A stretch of 18,469 nucleotides of DNA from Clostridia bacterium (GTDB lineage Bacteria > Bacillota > Clostridia > Christensenellales > CAG-1252). The stretch lies in contig JAEDHM010000012.1 in the NCBI GenBank assembly GCA_016296985.1, positions 1 to 18,469 of the forward strand. Reading direction: 5' to 3'. Both the position numbers and the translations under genes were made by a program. The notes under the pieces are model-generated. The model worked only from the letters and a program-made list of their open reading frames with translations. It was not told where the DNA came from and did not search any database. This document shows positions 1 to 7,434 of this stretch, piece after piece (position 1 is the first letter of the stretch; every line of letters starts with the position of its first letter).

Positions 1-3
1 CGT

Positions 4-52
4 CCTCCTAAATACTGTTTTTTATTCTAACATAAATTACAAATGCTGTCAA
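4..52 (-). promoter_or_regulatory. Leftward promoter and RBS of a gene beyond the left edge
   Basis: On the minus strand there is TTGACA (52-47), a 17-bp spacer and TAGAAT (29-24), an almost perfect SigA promoter. About 15 bases downstream comes AGGAGG (9-4 on the minus strand). A start codon would therefore lie just outside the window. The gene is divergent from the vWA gene at 294. Its identity cannot be seen. Confidence 0.75.
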
Positions 53-221
53 TTTGTTGTTAAAGACTCTATGCGGTATACGAGCGTATTTTTCCTCAAC
101 CGCCCCCTTTAACTAGATATACCCATCTACCGCTTAGAGCATTTTTTGTAGAGGCAAAGGATTTTGTAAATAGCAAAAGGAAATACTTCGTTTTTTGCCG
201 AGCCTTTAATTATTTTCCCCT

Positions 222-250
222 TTGCGCTTATTGAAAAAATGGTATATAAT
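222..250 (+). promoter_or_regulatory. SigA-type promoter of the first vWA gene
   Basis: TTGCGC (222-227), 17-bp spacer, TATAAT (245-250). The expected start of transcription is near 257. The message would begin with a small hairpin, GCTCC (259-263) / GGAGC (267-271), with a GGT loop. The 29-bp promoter matches the promoter at 1306-1334 at about 20 of 29 positions, sharing TTGC, the AAAAATG block and TATAnAAT. This suggests co-regulation of the two vWA genes or a duplication that included the promoter. Confidence 0.75.
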
Positions 251-293
251 CATAATAGGCTCCGGTGGAGCAATAATTTTGTGAGGAAGAAAT

Positions 294-959
294 ATGCTTG
301 AACAAGACTTTGGCTATAAAATGGATATCGTAATGTGCATTGACGCTACCGGCAGTATGCACCCCATAATCGAGGATATTAGGGCAAACGCCCGTGAAAT
401 TTATGGAAAACTTCTTTCCGAGCTTGAGGAAGCAAACGCAACCCTTTCCGAATTTAGGATAAAACTTATCCTTTTCCGTGATTACAGAATTGATAGCGAG
501 CCTATGGTTGAAACAAAGTTTTTCAATCTTGACGGTGAGGTTGAGGAGTTTTACTCTTTTATCGACAACATAATGATTGGCGGCGGTGGCGACTTCCCCG
601 AAAACGGGCTTGAAGCATTATCCCTTGCAATAAACTCGGATTGGAATACTGAAAGGGGGAGAAAAAGACAGGTTATAATCCTTTGGACTGACGCTACGGC
701 CCATCCTTTGGGCATGGATAGAATGATAGAATTTTATCCCGAGAATATGCCCAAAAGCCTTGAGGAATTGGAAGAAAGTTGGAACAAAATGGACCGTAGG
801 GCAAAACGCCTTATCCTCTTTGCGCCCGGCGACTATCCATGGCTTAACGTAGCCGAATGGGATCAAACCTTTTTCACCGAAATCCGCCCCGGCGAAGGCT
901 GTGGCGAAACTGATATTGACGAATGTATCAAGATGATTTTGTACACTTGGCACGCTTAA
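294..959 (+). CDS. TerY-like von Willebrand factor A domain protein (copy 1)
   Basis: Single-domain vWA protein of 221 aa with no signal peptide or membrane segment, so cytoplasmic. The MIDAS metal site is recognisable: DxTxS at D17, T19, S21, a GGGDxPEN block at about 97-104, and WTDA with D133. vWA domains hold divalent metal and usually mediate protein-protein contacts. TerY is the vWA member of ter chemical-stress systems and of the vWA/PP2C/kinase triad. The start is supported by GAGGAAGA at 283-290, 7 nt or less before ATG. It is transcribed alone (own promoter at 222-250, terminator at 1084-1109). The paralogue at 1417 is roughly half identical and carries the same MIDAS residues. The vWA assignment is firm; membership of a TerY-P pathway is inferred from the neighbours. 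Confidence 0.85.
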   Translation: MLEQDFGYKMDIVMCIDATGSMHPIIEDIRANAREIYGKLLSELEEANATLSEFRIKLILFRDYRIDSEPMVETKFFNLDGEVEEFYSFIDNIMIGGGGDFPENGLEALSLAINSDWNTERGRKRQVIILWTDATAHPLGMDRMIEFYPENMPKSLEELEESWNKMDRRAKRLILFAPGDYPWLNVAEWDQTFFTEIRPGEGCGETDIDECIKMILYTWHA

Positions 960-1083
960 TTTGGGAAACGAGAGAATTTTACGTTAGCAGTGGGAGTTAT
1001 AAACTTGATATCGTAAGAAGGAAACAACGGACTTAACGGCGAGGATTTGGAAACCGTTAGACTTTTTGCACAGGTATAAAAAC

Positions 1084-1109
1084 AAACGGGGTGAAAGCCT
1101 CGTTTTTTT
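1084..1109 (+). terminator. Rho-independent terminator after the first vWA gene
   Basis: Eight-pair stem AAACGGGG (1084-1091) with CCTCGTTT (1098-1105), one G-U pair, 6-nt loop, and a T run from 1103 to 1109. It lies 125 nt past the stop codon and makes the first vWA gene a separate transcription unit. Confidence 0.8.
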
Positions 1110-1305
1110 ATAAGCAAATAAAAGGGCGATTGATAAATAAAAAAGAAGTACGCCGTCCGTTTGTTTTTTCCTTTTGGCGTGGTATCATAAATACATGCAA
1201 ACAAGGTGGCGATTTTGATTGAAAAAAAACTTTAAAAAGTTTTGAAAATCACCTGGAAACGGGGCTTTTTGGTGGAAAATATAGAAAAAAAAGGCTTATT
1301 ACCCC

Positions 1306-1334
1306 TTGCAAATAACATAAAAATGTTATACAAT
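1306..1334 (+). promoter_or_regulatory. SigA-type promoter of the vWA2-led operon
   Basis: TTGCAA (1306-1311), 17-bp spacer, TACAAT (1329-1334). Transcription should start near 1341. The leader of about 75 nt contains two short hairpins with tetraloops (1350-1363 and 1376-1387, the latter a GNRA loop) before the ribosome binding site at 1405-1410. It is about 20/29 identical to the promoter at 222-250. Confidence 0.75.
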
Positions 1335-1416
1335 TATTTCAAGCGGCCGCAAAGTTTGCTTTGACTTAAACAAATCGGCGCAAGCCGTTAATTCAATTAT
1401 AAATGGAGGAATTAAA

Positions 1417-2085
1417 ATGCCAGCTAATCAAGGTCTTGATTACAATGTTGATATCGTCATGTGTATCGACGCAACAGGAAGTATGCACGCTATCATTAAC
1501 GACGTTAAAACCAACGCTCTTTCTTTCTATCGTAAGTTCGTTGAAGAAATGGAAGCAAAGGACAAGTCCGTTCAACAATTAAGAATTAAGGTTGTTGTAT
1601 TCCGTGACTATGGTTGCGACTCCGAACCTATGGTTGAATCCAAGTTCTTCACCCTCGACGACGAAAGCACCGAATTCCACGATTTCGTAAGCAGAATCGA
1701 AGCATCCGGTGGTGGCGACGGTCCCGAAAACGCTCTCGAAGCTTTGGCAATCGCTATGAAATCTGACTGGGTTCGCACCGGCACCAAGAGACGTCACGTT
1801 ATCATTATGTGGACTGACGCTCCCGCATTGGCTTTGGGCGCAAGAGCATCTTCTCCCTCTTATCCTTCTGATATGCCTGCTGATTTGGCAGAATTGCACG
1901 AATGGTGGGAAGGACAAGAAATGGATTCTAAGGCAAAACGTCTTATCCTTTTCGCTCCCGATACCGATCCTTGGTCTGATATGATCGACTGGCAAAACAT
2001 CTTCCATCAAGCTTCTCAAGCAGGAAGAGGTTGCAGCGATACCGATATCGAAACCTGTATCCACATGCTCGTTAACTCAATCTAA
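1417..2085 (+). CDS. TerY-like von Willebrand factor A domain protein (copy 2)
   Basis: Cytoplasmic single-domain vWA protein of 222 aa. MIDAS residues are D18, T20, S22, the GGGDGPEN block (98-105) and D134 of WTDA. It aligns along its whole length with the protein at 294-959, sharing VDIVMCIDATGSM-like and AKRLILFAP-like blocks. The ribosome binding site GGAGGA (1405-1410) is strong and ideally placed, 6 nt from ATG, unlike that of the next gene, so it is probably made in excess over the phosphatase. It leads the operon vWA-PP2C-kinase-transglutaminase-TerD-membrane protein. By analogy with TerY-P triads it may be an adaptor or phosphorylation target (inference). Confidence 0.85.
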   Translation: MPANQGLDYNVDIVMCIDATGSMHAIINDVKTNALSFYRKFVEEMEAKDKSVQQLRIKVVVFRDYGCDSEPMVESKFFTLDDESTEFHDFVSRIEASGGGDGPENALEALAIAMKSDWVRTGTKRRHVIIMWTDAPALALGARASSPSYPSDMPADLAELHEWWEGQEMDSKAKRLILFAPDTDPWSDMIDWQNIFHQASQAGRGCSDTDIETCIHMLVNSI

Positions 2086-2102
2086 TTTGGGTTATACTTT
2101 GC

Positions 2103-2180
2103 AATTTAGGGCAAGATAGTTCTTGTTCCCTCGAATAAGAGGGGCTGTTACCTCTTTTGGTGCAGCCCTAAATTTTTATC
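2103..2180 (+). promoter_or_regulatory. Branched RNA structure / candidate attenuator between vWA2 and PP2C
   Basis: Several pairings compete here. A 10-bp perfect inverted repeat, AATTTAGGGC (2103-2112) and GCCCTAAATT (2165-2174), can close the whole region. The 5' arm can instead form a local hairpin, AGGGCAAGA (2108-2116) with TCTTG and CCCT (2121-2125, 2128-2131). The middle can form AAGAGG/CCTCTT (2137-2142 / 2151-2156) or GGGCTG/CAGCCC (2142-2147 / 2163-2168). The last of these is followed by T5 at 2173-2177, which is terminator-like. Mutually exclusive stems suggest partial termination or regulated read-through. No known riboswitch class was recognised. Confidence 0.5.
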
Positions 2181-2189
2181 GAAGAAATT

Positions 2190-3941
2190 ATGATAGTTTA
2201 CAATCAAAAAATTAAAGACGGAGAACAAAAAATCTTTATCGGTGAAGACGCTTTTCCCTATGAAAAAGAAGGGATTTTGTTAGTCGCCGACGGACTTGGT
2301 GGAAGGGGCGGTTATCCTCACACCAAGGTTGACAAAAAAATCCTAGAAAAAGAGGGCTTTTTCGACCTCGTTTTCGGTGACGTTTTTCTTCCTTGCCCCG
2401 AAGATGAAGAGGGAAAGAAGGGGTACGAAGAGTTTAAAGAATTTGTCCTTGACTCTTTTACCGAAATTTTCCAAACAAAAGACTATTATTTCACAAGCTC
2501 GAAAACAATTCGTCCCAGCGGTTATTTCGCATCTCGTTTGGTAGTTGCAATTTTGTTGCACGAAATCAAGTATTCTCCCAAGTGCGACAAAGAACAACTT
2601 TTCAAGGATATTTACGAAGCAACCACAGAGGAAGCTAAAGAAGAGATTATGGCAAGATTCTCCAACGAACTTGCCGATCGTTTGAGAGAAAAACTTGACA
2701 AGATTGCAAAGAAAATCAATCTCGTTGTTGAAACTTCTCTTTCCGGCGCCTATCTTTTGCCCTCAACCGTATGCCTTACCTTGGTCAATGAAAAGGAAGA
2801 CAAGGTTGACGCAGTTTACGTTTGGGCAGGGGACTCTCGTGGCTATATGTGGGATAAGGACGGTGGCTTAGGTCAAGTTACCGACGACCACGAAAAGGAC
2901 GAAACAATGTACAACCTCGTCAGTCTTTCAAGAGAGTTTAAGCTTGAGTCAAGATTCGTAAGCTTTGACAAGCCCTGCGTTTTGTTCAACGCTACCGACG
3001 GTTGTTATAAATGTTCTTGCTATGCTTCTCCCCTTGAAATGGAGATGACTTTCTTGAATATCTTCTCCAACGCCGAAAACTTTGACGTTGCTTCAAATGA
3101 ATTTTGCGAAGAGTACAAGCGCATAGGTCGTCATGACGACAGTAATACCATGGCTTTGCATCTTTACGGTTACGTTGACGAAGAAGGCAAGGAAGATTAC
3201 GGCAAGTTCCAAGAGGCAGTAAAAGATAGACTCTTGTATATTCAAGACAATATCGTTGCGAAACTTCCCGATATCTTTACCGTAAACTATGCCGGCGAAA
3301 TTGAAATGATTGAGGAAAGACACGACCAAATCATTTTCGGCAACGCAAGCAAATGGATTGAAATTCCCGAGGTTAAGGCTTTCGTAACCCAAATGATGAA
3401 GGATGCAAAATACGAACCCTATCTTCAAGCCTTGGGCGGCGGTAATTCAACTTCAAGCATTGATGCGAAGACTGCCGAATTAAAGAAAAAAGCCTTAGAG
3501 TGGTTTGAAAACAACAAGGACAAACTTCGCGATGATTTGAAGAGCAAAAGCGGTGAAGAATTTTATCAACTTCTTTCCGAAGATGCAATCAAGTTTAGCC
3601 TTGTTGAAATTTTGAGAAACAACGTAAGGGGAATTATTGATATCAAAGAGCAATTGATAGCCCTTGAGGAAGAAAGATCAAAGGTTAAAGACGTTGAAGA
3701 CGCTGCCGCTGAAAAATGCACCGGAAGATTCTGGCGTGTTAGAAACGACGACGTCAAACGCGCTATTTGGGCGAATCAAAGACATTTACTCAACAAGGCC
3801 GAAGTGGAAGAGATTGAAGAAAATCTTGCTGCTCTTGAAGAGGAAAACAGAGAACTTATGGCAAAAAGCGTTATTCGTGACAGATTGTACGACGAATATC
3901 AAAAAATTTACGAAAGAAAGTTTAGGAGCACCAAACTATGA
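2190..3941 (+). CDS. PP2C-family protein phosphatase with long helical C-terminus
   Basis: Ser/Thr phosphatase, 583 aa, soluble. PP2C motifs appear in order: GED (18-20), VADGLGG (32-38) with D34, GDSRGY (214-219), QVTDDHE (229-235), ATDG (268-271) with D270, and HDDSN (315-319). The metal-binding aspartates are therefore present and activity is plausible. It is larger than a usual PP2C (about 250 aa) for two reasons. One is a long, mostly helical insert between DGLGG and the GDSR strand (about 41-180). The other is a charged C-terminal tail (about 335-583) ending in a probable coiled coil (about 480-575). The ribosome binding site is weak (GAAGAA, 2181-2186) and sits behind the structured spacer. 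It overlaps the kinase start by ATGA, indicating translational coupling. It presumably reverses the phosphorylation made by the next gene product. Confidence 0.88.
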   Translation: MIVYNQKIKDGEQKIFIGEDAFPYEKEGILLVADGLGGRGGYPHTKVDKKILEKEGFFDLVFGDVFLPCPEDEEGKKGYEEFKEFVLDSFTEIFQTKDYYFTSSKTIRPSGYFASRLVVAILLHEIKYSPKCDKEQLFKDIYEATTEEAKEEIMARFSNELADRLREKLDKIAKKINLVVETSLSGAYLLPSTVCLTLVNEKEDKVDAVYVWAGDSRGYMWDKDGGLGQVTDDHEKDETMYNLVSLSREFKLESRFVSFDKPCVLFNATDGCYKCSCYASPLEMEMTFLNIFSNAENFDVASNEFCEEYKRIGRHDDSNTMALHLYGYVDEEGKEDYGKFQEAVKDRLLYIQDNIVAKLPDIFTVNYAGEIEMIEERHDQIIFGNASKWIEIPEVKAFVTQMMKDAKYEPYLQALGGGNSTSSIDAKTAELKKKALEWFENNKDKLRDDLKSKSGEEFYQLLSEDAIKFSLVEILRNNVRGIIDIKEQLIALEEERSKVKDVEDAAAEKCTGRFWRVRNDDVKRAIWANQRHLLNKAEVEEIEENLAALEEENRELMAKSVIRDRLYDEYQKIYERKFRSTKL

Positions 3942-5473
3942 ACGTATGTGGTTATGAATTAATCGGTGAATGGAAGGTTTCCAACGTGGGTTTTACCGCA
4001 TTGGCTACCCGTGGAGGAAAAAAATATTTCTTAAAGCGTTACGGCGAATATAAGATGCCTAGAAGAAACGCATCCACCAGCGACAAACTTTTCGCAAGAC
4101 TTGAAAGGGAATTTAAAGAGTTTATGGAAAATCGTATCGCCATAAACGAAGCTTTGTCTTCCGTTGCTTGCGAAGGCGGAAATATCATTTTGCCCACCAA
4201 GTGGTTTGTGGATGATATCAACTTTATCGAGGCTACCGAATTTGTCAACAACCTTATTGAAGACGAAGATATTATGAATCTCCCTGCCGATCAGTTGCAT
4301 TTCGTTATGATGACTGCGGCAAAGGCAATGAAGGAAATCCACGGTAAAAACATTATTCACAGCGACTTGAAGAGAACCAATATTTTGGCGGCAAAAAATC
4401 CTTCCGGCAAAATCGTTGCAAAGGTTATCGACTTTGACAAAAGTTATTTCGTTGGCAAGGTAAGAGAAAACGACCTAGGTGGCGACCAACTTTATATGTC
4501 TCCCGAGTTGACCTGGTGTTTGATGTGCGAATGCGAAGAGGACGCTGTTGCCGCTCTTACTCCAAAATCCGATATATTCTCCCTCGGCGTTGTATTCTAC
4601 AACTATTTAACCAAGGGCGAATTCCCCCAAATCAGCGGTCTTTCCGGTGGTTTGAAAAAGAGAGCGGAGGAAGGCAAAACCGTTTATTGCGGTGAAGCCT
4701 TGGTATCCGAGGCAACTTTGACTATCACCAAAAAGATTAAAGAGCCTTATCTTGCTTGCCTTATCGCAAATATGCTTTACCGCGATCCTACAAAACGTCC
4801 TTCCGCTCAAGAAGTTTTAGACGTTTTGAAAGCCAAGAAAGTATTGCCTGTTGACGAATCTCAAGGTATCAAAATCGAGGGCGGTATTCCTTCCGCTACT
4901 CCTGCACCTTCTGTATCTACCGCACCTACAAGCGCATCCACGGTAAGCCGTCCTACCTCTACTCCTCGTCCTGCACCTGCACCTGCGCCTACACCTTCAA
5001 TTCCTTCAGGTTTTTGCGCTCCTTGGGGTGATCACGGTATCACTTTCGTTGAGGACAAGATTAGGGCAAACGGTTACGTTGCTTGCGAACAATACGAAAA
5101 CAAGGGTATCAAGTGCTATCGTTTCTACAAAGCAGACGGCACGAGAAACACCTTCACCTTAAACAACCTTAAAATGTTGGGTTGGATAAGCGGCGGTGGA
5201 GCAACAAGCACCGCTTCAACCTCTTCCTACACCCGTCCTACTGCGCCTACCCCTACACCTACTGCTTCTGCACCTACTCCTTCAAGCGAGGTTTGGGATA
5301 AGGATTCCGCATACACCCTTTTGGTTGACAAAATTAAGGGTTCCGGCTATACCGGTATCGGAAAGATGGAAAAGAACGGCAGACAAGGTTACGGCTTGAT
5401 TAAGTCTGACGGAAGTTTCAACTTCGTATTAATTAACCAACTTGTTGTTTTAGGCTTTGCTAAAAGAAAATAA
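3938..5473 (+). CDS. Hanks-type Ser/Thr protein kinase with tandem C-terminal domains
   Basis: 511 aa, soluble. The kinase domain spans about 5-300. K33 is the ATP lysine; the catalytic loop is HSDLKRTN with D143, K145, N148; metal D165 lies in a DFD (not DFG) motif; SPE follows at 188-190, SDIFSLG at 211-217 and R287 near the end. Catalytic residues are intact, but the glycine loop is degenerate and HRD is replaced by HSD. A Pro/Ser/Thr/Ala linker (about 315-357) leads to repeat 1 (about 362-417), a second linker (about 420-450) and repeat 2 (about 453-507). Both repeats follow W..(x)..DKI...GY....NG...Y...K.DG....N.L..LG. AGGAG at 3924-3928 precedes the start. The four-base overlap with the phosphatase marks an antagonistic kinase/phosphatase pair as in TerY-P triads. 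No transmembrane helix or PASTA domain is present, so it is not PrkC-like. Confidence 0.88.
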   Translation: MNVCGYELIGEWKVSNVGFTALATRGGKKYFLKRYGEYKMPRRNASTSDKLFARLEREFKEFMENRIAINEALSSVACEGGNIILPTKWFVDDINFIEATEFVNNLIEDEDIMNLPADQLHFVMMTAAKAMKEIHGKNIIHSDLKRTNILAAKNPSGKIVAKVIDFDKSYFVGKVRENDLGGDQLYMSPELTWCLMCECEEDAVAALTPKSDIFSLGVVFYNYLTKGEFPQISGLSGGLKKRAEEGKTVYCGEALVSEATLTITKKIKEPYLACLIANMLYRDPTKRPSAQEVLDVLKAKKVLPVDESQGIKIEGGIPSATPAPSVSTAPTSASTVSRPTSTPRPAPAPAPTPSIPSGFCAPWGDHGITFVEDKIRANGYVACEQYENKGIKCYRFYKADGTRNTFTLNNLKMLGWISGGGATSTASTSSYTRPTAPTPTPTASAPTPSSEVWDKDSAYTLLVDKIKGSGYTGIGKMEKNGRQGYGLIKSDGSFNFVLINQLVVLGFAKRK

Positions 5474-6510
5474 TGAGGACGGAAACTGATCTCAAAGATT
5501 TCATAAGGCAACTTCGCGCTTTCACCACCCCTATCACCGTTTATGGTTCAAACGGGGCGAGAATGCTTGATATGGCCATTGATGAAGACCCTGCGGTAAT
5601 GTACTATATCGAGGGAATGAGGGCCGAAGGCGGTTTCGGTTGGGTAAGATATCATTTTACCTACCGCAACACCGACGTCCCTGCAAACGCTCTTCTCACC
5701 GTGTCAAGCGAAAGCGAGGCGCAAGACGCTTTGGCGGATGCAATAACCACCTTCAAGCGCCGTTTGATTATGGTGACAAGGCGAGGTGTGGATTTCGGCC
5801 GTGTTTACAACGATTTTTCCATTGCCTATCAAGGTTTTTATTCCAATCTTGTCGACATGCGTTTCGGAGCCGCATCTATTGATAGTTATGGTCTTGTGAT
5901 AGCGGATTTTACCTTTTCCTATCGTTTGGGAAAGGTTATGCTTTCAATGATGAGTCGTGACGTTGAGGAAGAGTTGAAAAGGGTTGCAAGAACAATTTTT
6001 ACTCCCTCTATGACGCCCGAGGTAAAGGCTTACGTCGCTCACAATTATTTGGCAAGAACGGTGGAATATTGGCTTAAAGAAGAGGCAAACCCCATTGAAA
6101 GCAGTTGTATGCAAAGCGCGTATGGAGCATTAGTCAAGAAAAAATGCGTATGCCAAGGCTTTGCCGAAGCTTACAAGCGTCTTTTGGATACCCAAGGTAT
6201 AAGGTGTTTCGTCATCATTGGAAAGGTGAAGGGCGACAGTGTAGGACACGCTTGGAACGCCATTACCTTTGATGGACGGGAATATTTCCACGTGGACGTA
6301 ACTTGGGATTCAAAATCCACGGGCAGGGTAAGCGATACCTATTTTGGGTTAAGCGATACCGAAATGGTAAAAACCCGTTTGTGGACCAGACGTCCCGAAT
6401 GCATATGTTCGGGAAAAACGAATATATTATCAATTATAAAAAGTCAAATCTTATCAAACAAAAGAACCCTTATTTCTCAAGGGGTAAAGGAAGAATATTT
6501 GGTGGTGTAA
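5473..6510 (+). CDS. Cytoplasmic transglutaminase-like (papain-fold) protein
   Basis: 345 aa. The transglutaminase/protease core is at about 205-300 with a complete triad: C227 in VCQGF, H259 in GHAWN and D275 in HVDVTWD. No signal peptide or membrane helix, whereas many bacterial relatives are exported, so an intracellular peptidase, amidase or cross-linking role is inferred. The N-terminal 200 residues appear to contain a degenerate duplication: FTYR followed by a helix at about 62-94 resembles FTFSYR followed by a helix at about 146-176. The start overlaps the kinase stop by one base (TAATG), so it is translationally coupled. Substrate unknown; operon partners are the obvious candidates. 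Confidence 0.8.
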   Translation: MRTETDLKDFIRQLRAFTTPITVYGSNGARMLDMAIDEDPAVMYYIEGMRAEGGFGWVRYHFTYRNTDVPANALLTVSSESEAQDALADAITTFKRRLIMVTRRGVDFGRVYNDFSIAYQGFYSNLVDMRFGAASIDSYGLVIADFTFSYRLGKVMLSMMSRDVEEELKRVARTIFTPSMTPEVKAYVAHNYLARTVEYWLKEEANPIESSCMQSAYGALVKKKCVCQGFAEAYKRLLDTQGIRCFVIIGKVKGDSVGHAWNAITFDGREYFHVDVTWDSKSTGRVSDTYFGLSDTEMVKTRLWTRRPECICSGKTNILSIIKSQILSNKRTLISQGVKEEYLVV

Positions 6511-6511
6511 A

Positions 6512-7423
6512 ATGGCTGATACAAAATTTTTGAAAGGAAAATGCAATAAAACCGGAAGATATTTCGGTTTGGAAATCAAGCAAAACCGCGGTAGATGGGA
6601 AGTTGTAAACTTTTTGGAAATTCCCGAAGAGGAAGCAAGAGTCATAACTTCTGAAATCCGTCAGCCTTCTTTTGAAACCGCAACCTCTCTTCTCCCTTGT
6701 GAAAATTGCGGAAGCAGAAAGGTCGGTGGCTGTAGTTGCACCGCAAGAAGATGTCCCGTTCAGAGAGGTGAGTACAATTTCCAATGCGTTTATTGCAAAA
6801 ATATGGAAATCGACTATTCTTCCGTCAGCAGTATCGCAGGATACAAGGAAGGGGACGTAATTCGCCTTTCTCAAGGACAAGAAGTCAAAATAACCTTCAA
6901 CGGCAAACCCCTCAAGCGTATTGTCGTTGGCCTAGGTTGGGACCCTATGACAGTAGGCAGGCCAATGGACTTAGACTCATCCGTAGTGGTTATGGGGCCT
7001 ACCGCTTATGAAACAGTTTATTTTGGTGATAAAATTCACAAAAGCGGTTGCGTAGTTCACCACGGCGACAACTTGACCGGGGTTGGCTCGGTTCAAAGCG
7101 ACGACGAAAATATCGATGCCTTTTTGGATAAGGTACCTTACGATAGAAATAAACTTGTTTTTGTGGTAAACATTTACGATTGCGTAGCCCGTGGACAAAG
7201 ACTTGGTTCCGTTCGCAATATGTACATAAAATTGTACGACCCCGATACACGTAAGGTTTTGATTGAGTATAGAGTTGACGGCAACTTGCGTAACAGCACG
7301 TCCATCATCGTAGGCTATGCCTTCCGTGAAGGACAAGATTGGAAGTTTAAAGCTGTAGGCACTGGAAGTGATGCAATATCTATTGGCACGCTTGCTGATG
7401 AATGCTTTAGAAAATTTAGATAA
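6512..7423 (+). CDS. TerD-family protein with cysteine-rich N-terminal region
   Basis: 303 aa. The C-terminal part (about 110-303) is a TerD domain: VGLGWDP (139-145), DLDSS (153-157), HHGDNLTG (183-190), DDE (197-199), VNIYD (219-223) and DWKFKAVGTG (276-285). TerD proteins bind calcium and act in tellurite, phage and chemical-stress responses. The N-terminal 105 residues carry C63xxC66, C74, C76, C81 and C92xxC95, consistent with a zinc-binding module. Before it is a small basic domain (1-45) that I do not recognise. The start lies one base after the transglutaminase stop. No TerC, TerB or TelA is visible nearby, so this is not a classical ter cluster. The family call is strong; a link to the kinase/phosphatase pair is contextual. 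Confidence 0.88.
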   Translation: MADTKFLKGKCNKTGRYFGLEIKQNRGRWEVVNFLEIPEEEARVITSEIRQPSFETATSLLPCENCGSRKVGGCSCTARRCPVQRGEYNFQCVYCKNMEIDYSSVSSIAGYKEGDVIRLSQGQEVKITFNGKPLKRIVVGLGWDPMTVGRPMDLDSSVVVMGPTAYETVYFGDKIHKSGCVVHHGDNLTGVGSVQSDDENIDAFLDKVPYDRNKLVFVVNIYDCVARGQRLGSVRNMYIKLYDPDTRKVLIEYRVDGNLRNSTSIIVGYAFREGQDWKFKAVGTGSDAISIGTLADECFRKFR

Positions 7424-7434
7424 GGTGATTATAA

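Larger units (their letters stand above)
960..1416. other. Intergenic region between the two vWA genes
   Basis: No convincing gene in 457 bp. It holds a small stem TAACGG (1034-1039) / CCGTTA (1054-1059) followed by T5, the clear terminator at 1084-1109, and a weak possible promoter (TTGTTT 1161-1166, 16 bp, TATCAT 1183-1188). An AT-rich imperfect inverted repeat lies around 1206-1253 (GGTG..ATTTT versus AAAATCACC). Then come the main promoter at 1306-1334 and a leader with two tetraloop hairpins: CAAAG/CTTTG (1350-1363) and CGGC-GCAA-GCCG (1376-1387). Confidence 0.6.

Noticed and set aside
153..200. Possible terminator before the first vWA gene (GGCAAA ... TTTGCC around a T run)
   Set aside because: The arms are short and far apart and the T run lies inside rather than after the stem. 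The gene to the left reads away from here.
3664..3957. 97-codon plus-strand frame inside the phosphatase/kinase junction
   Set aside because: It overlaps the phosphatase coiled coil in another frame and has no family resemblance.
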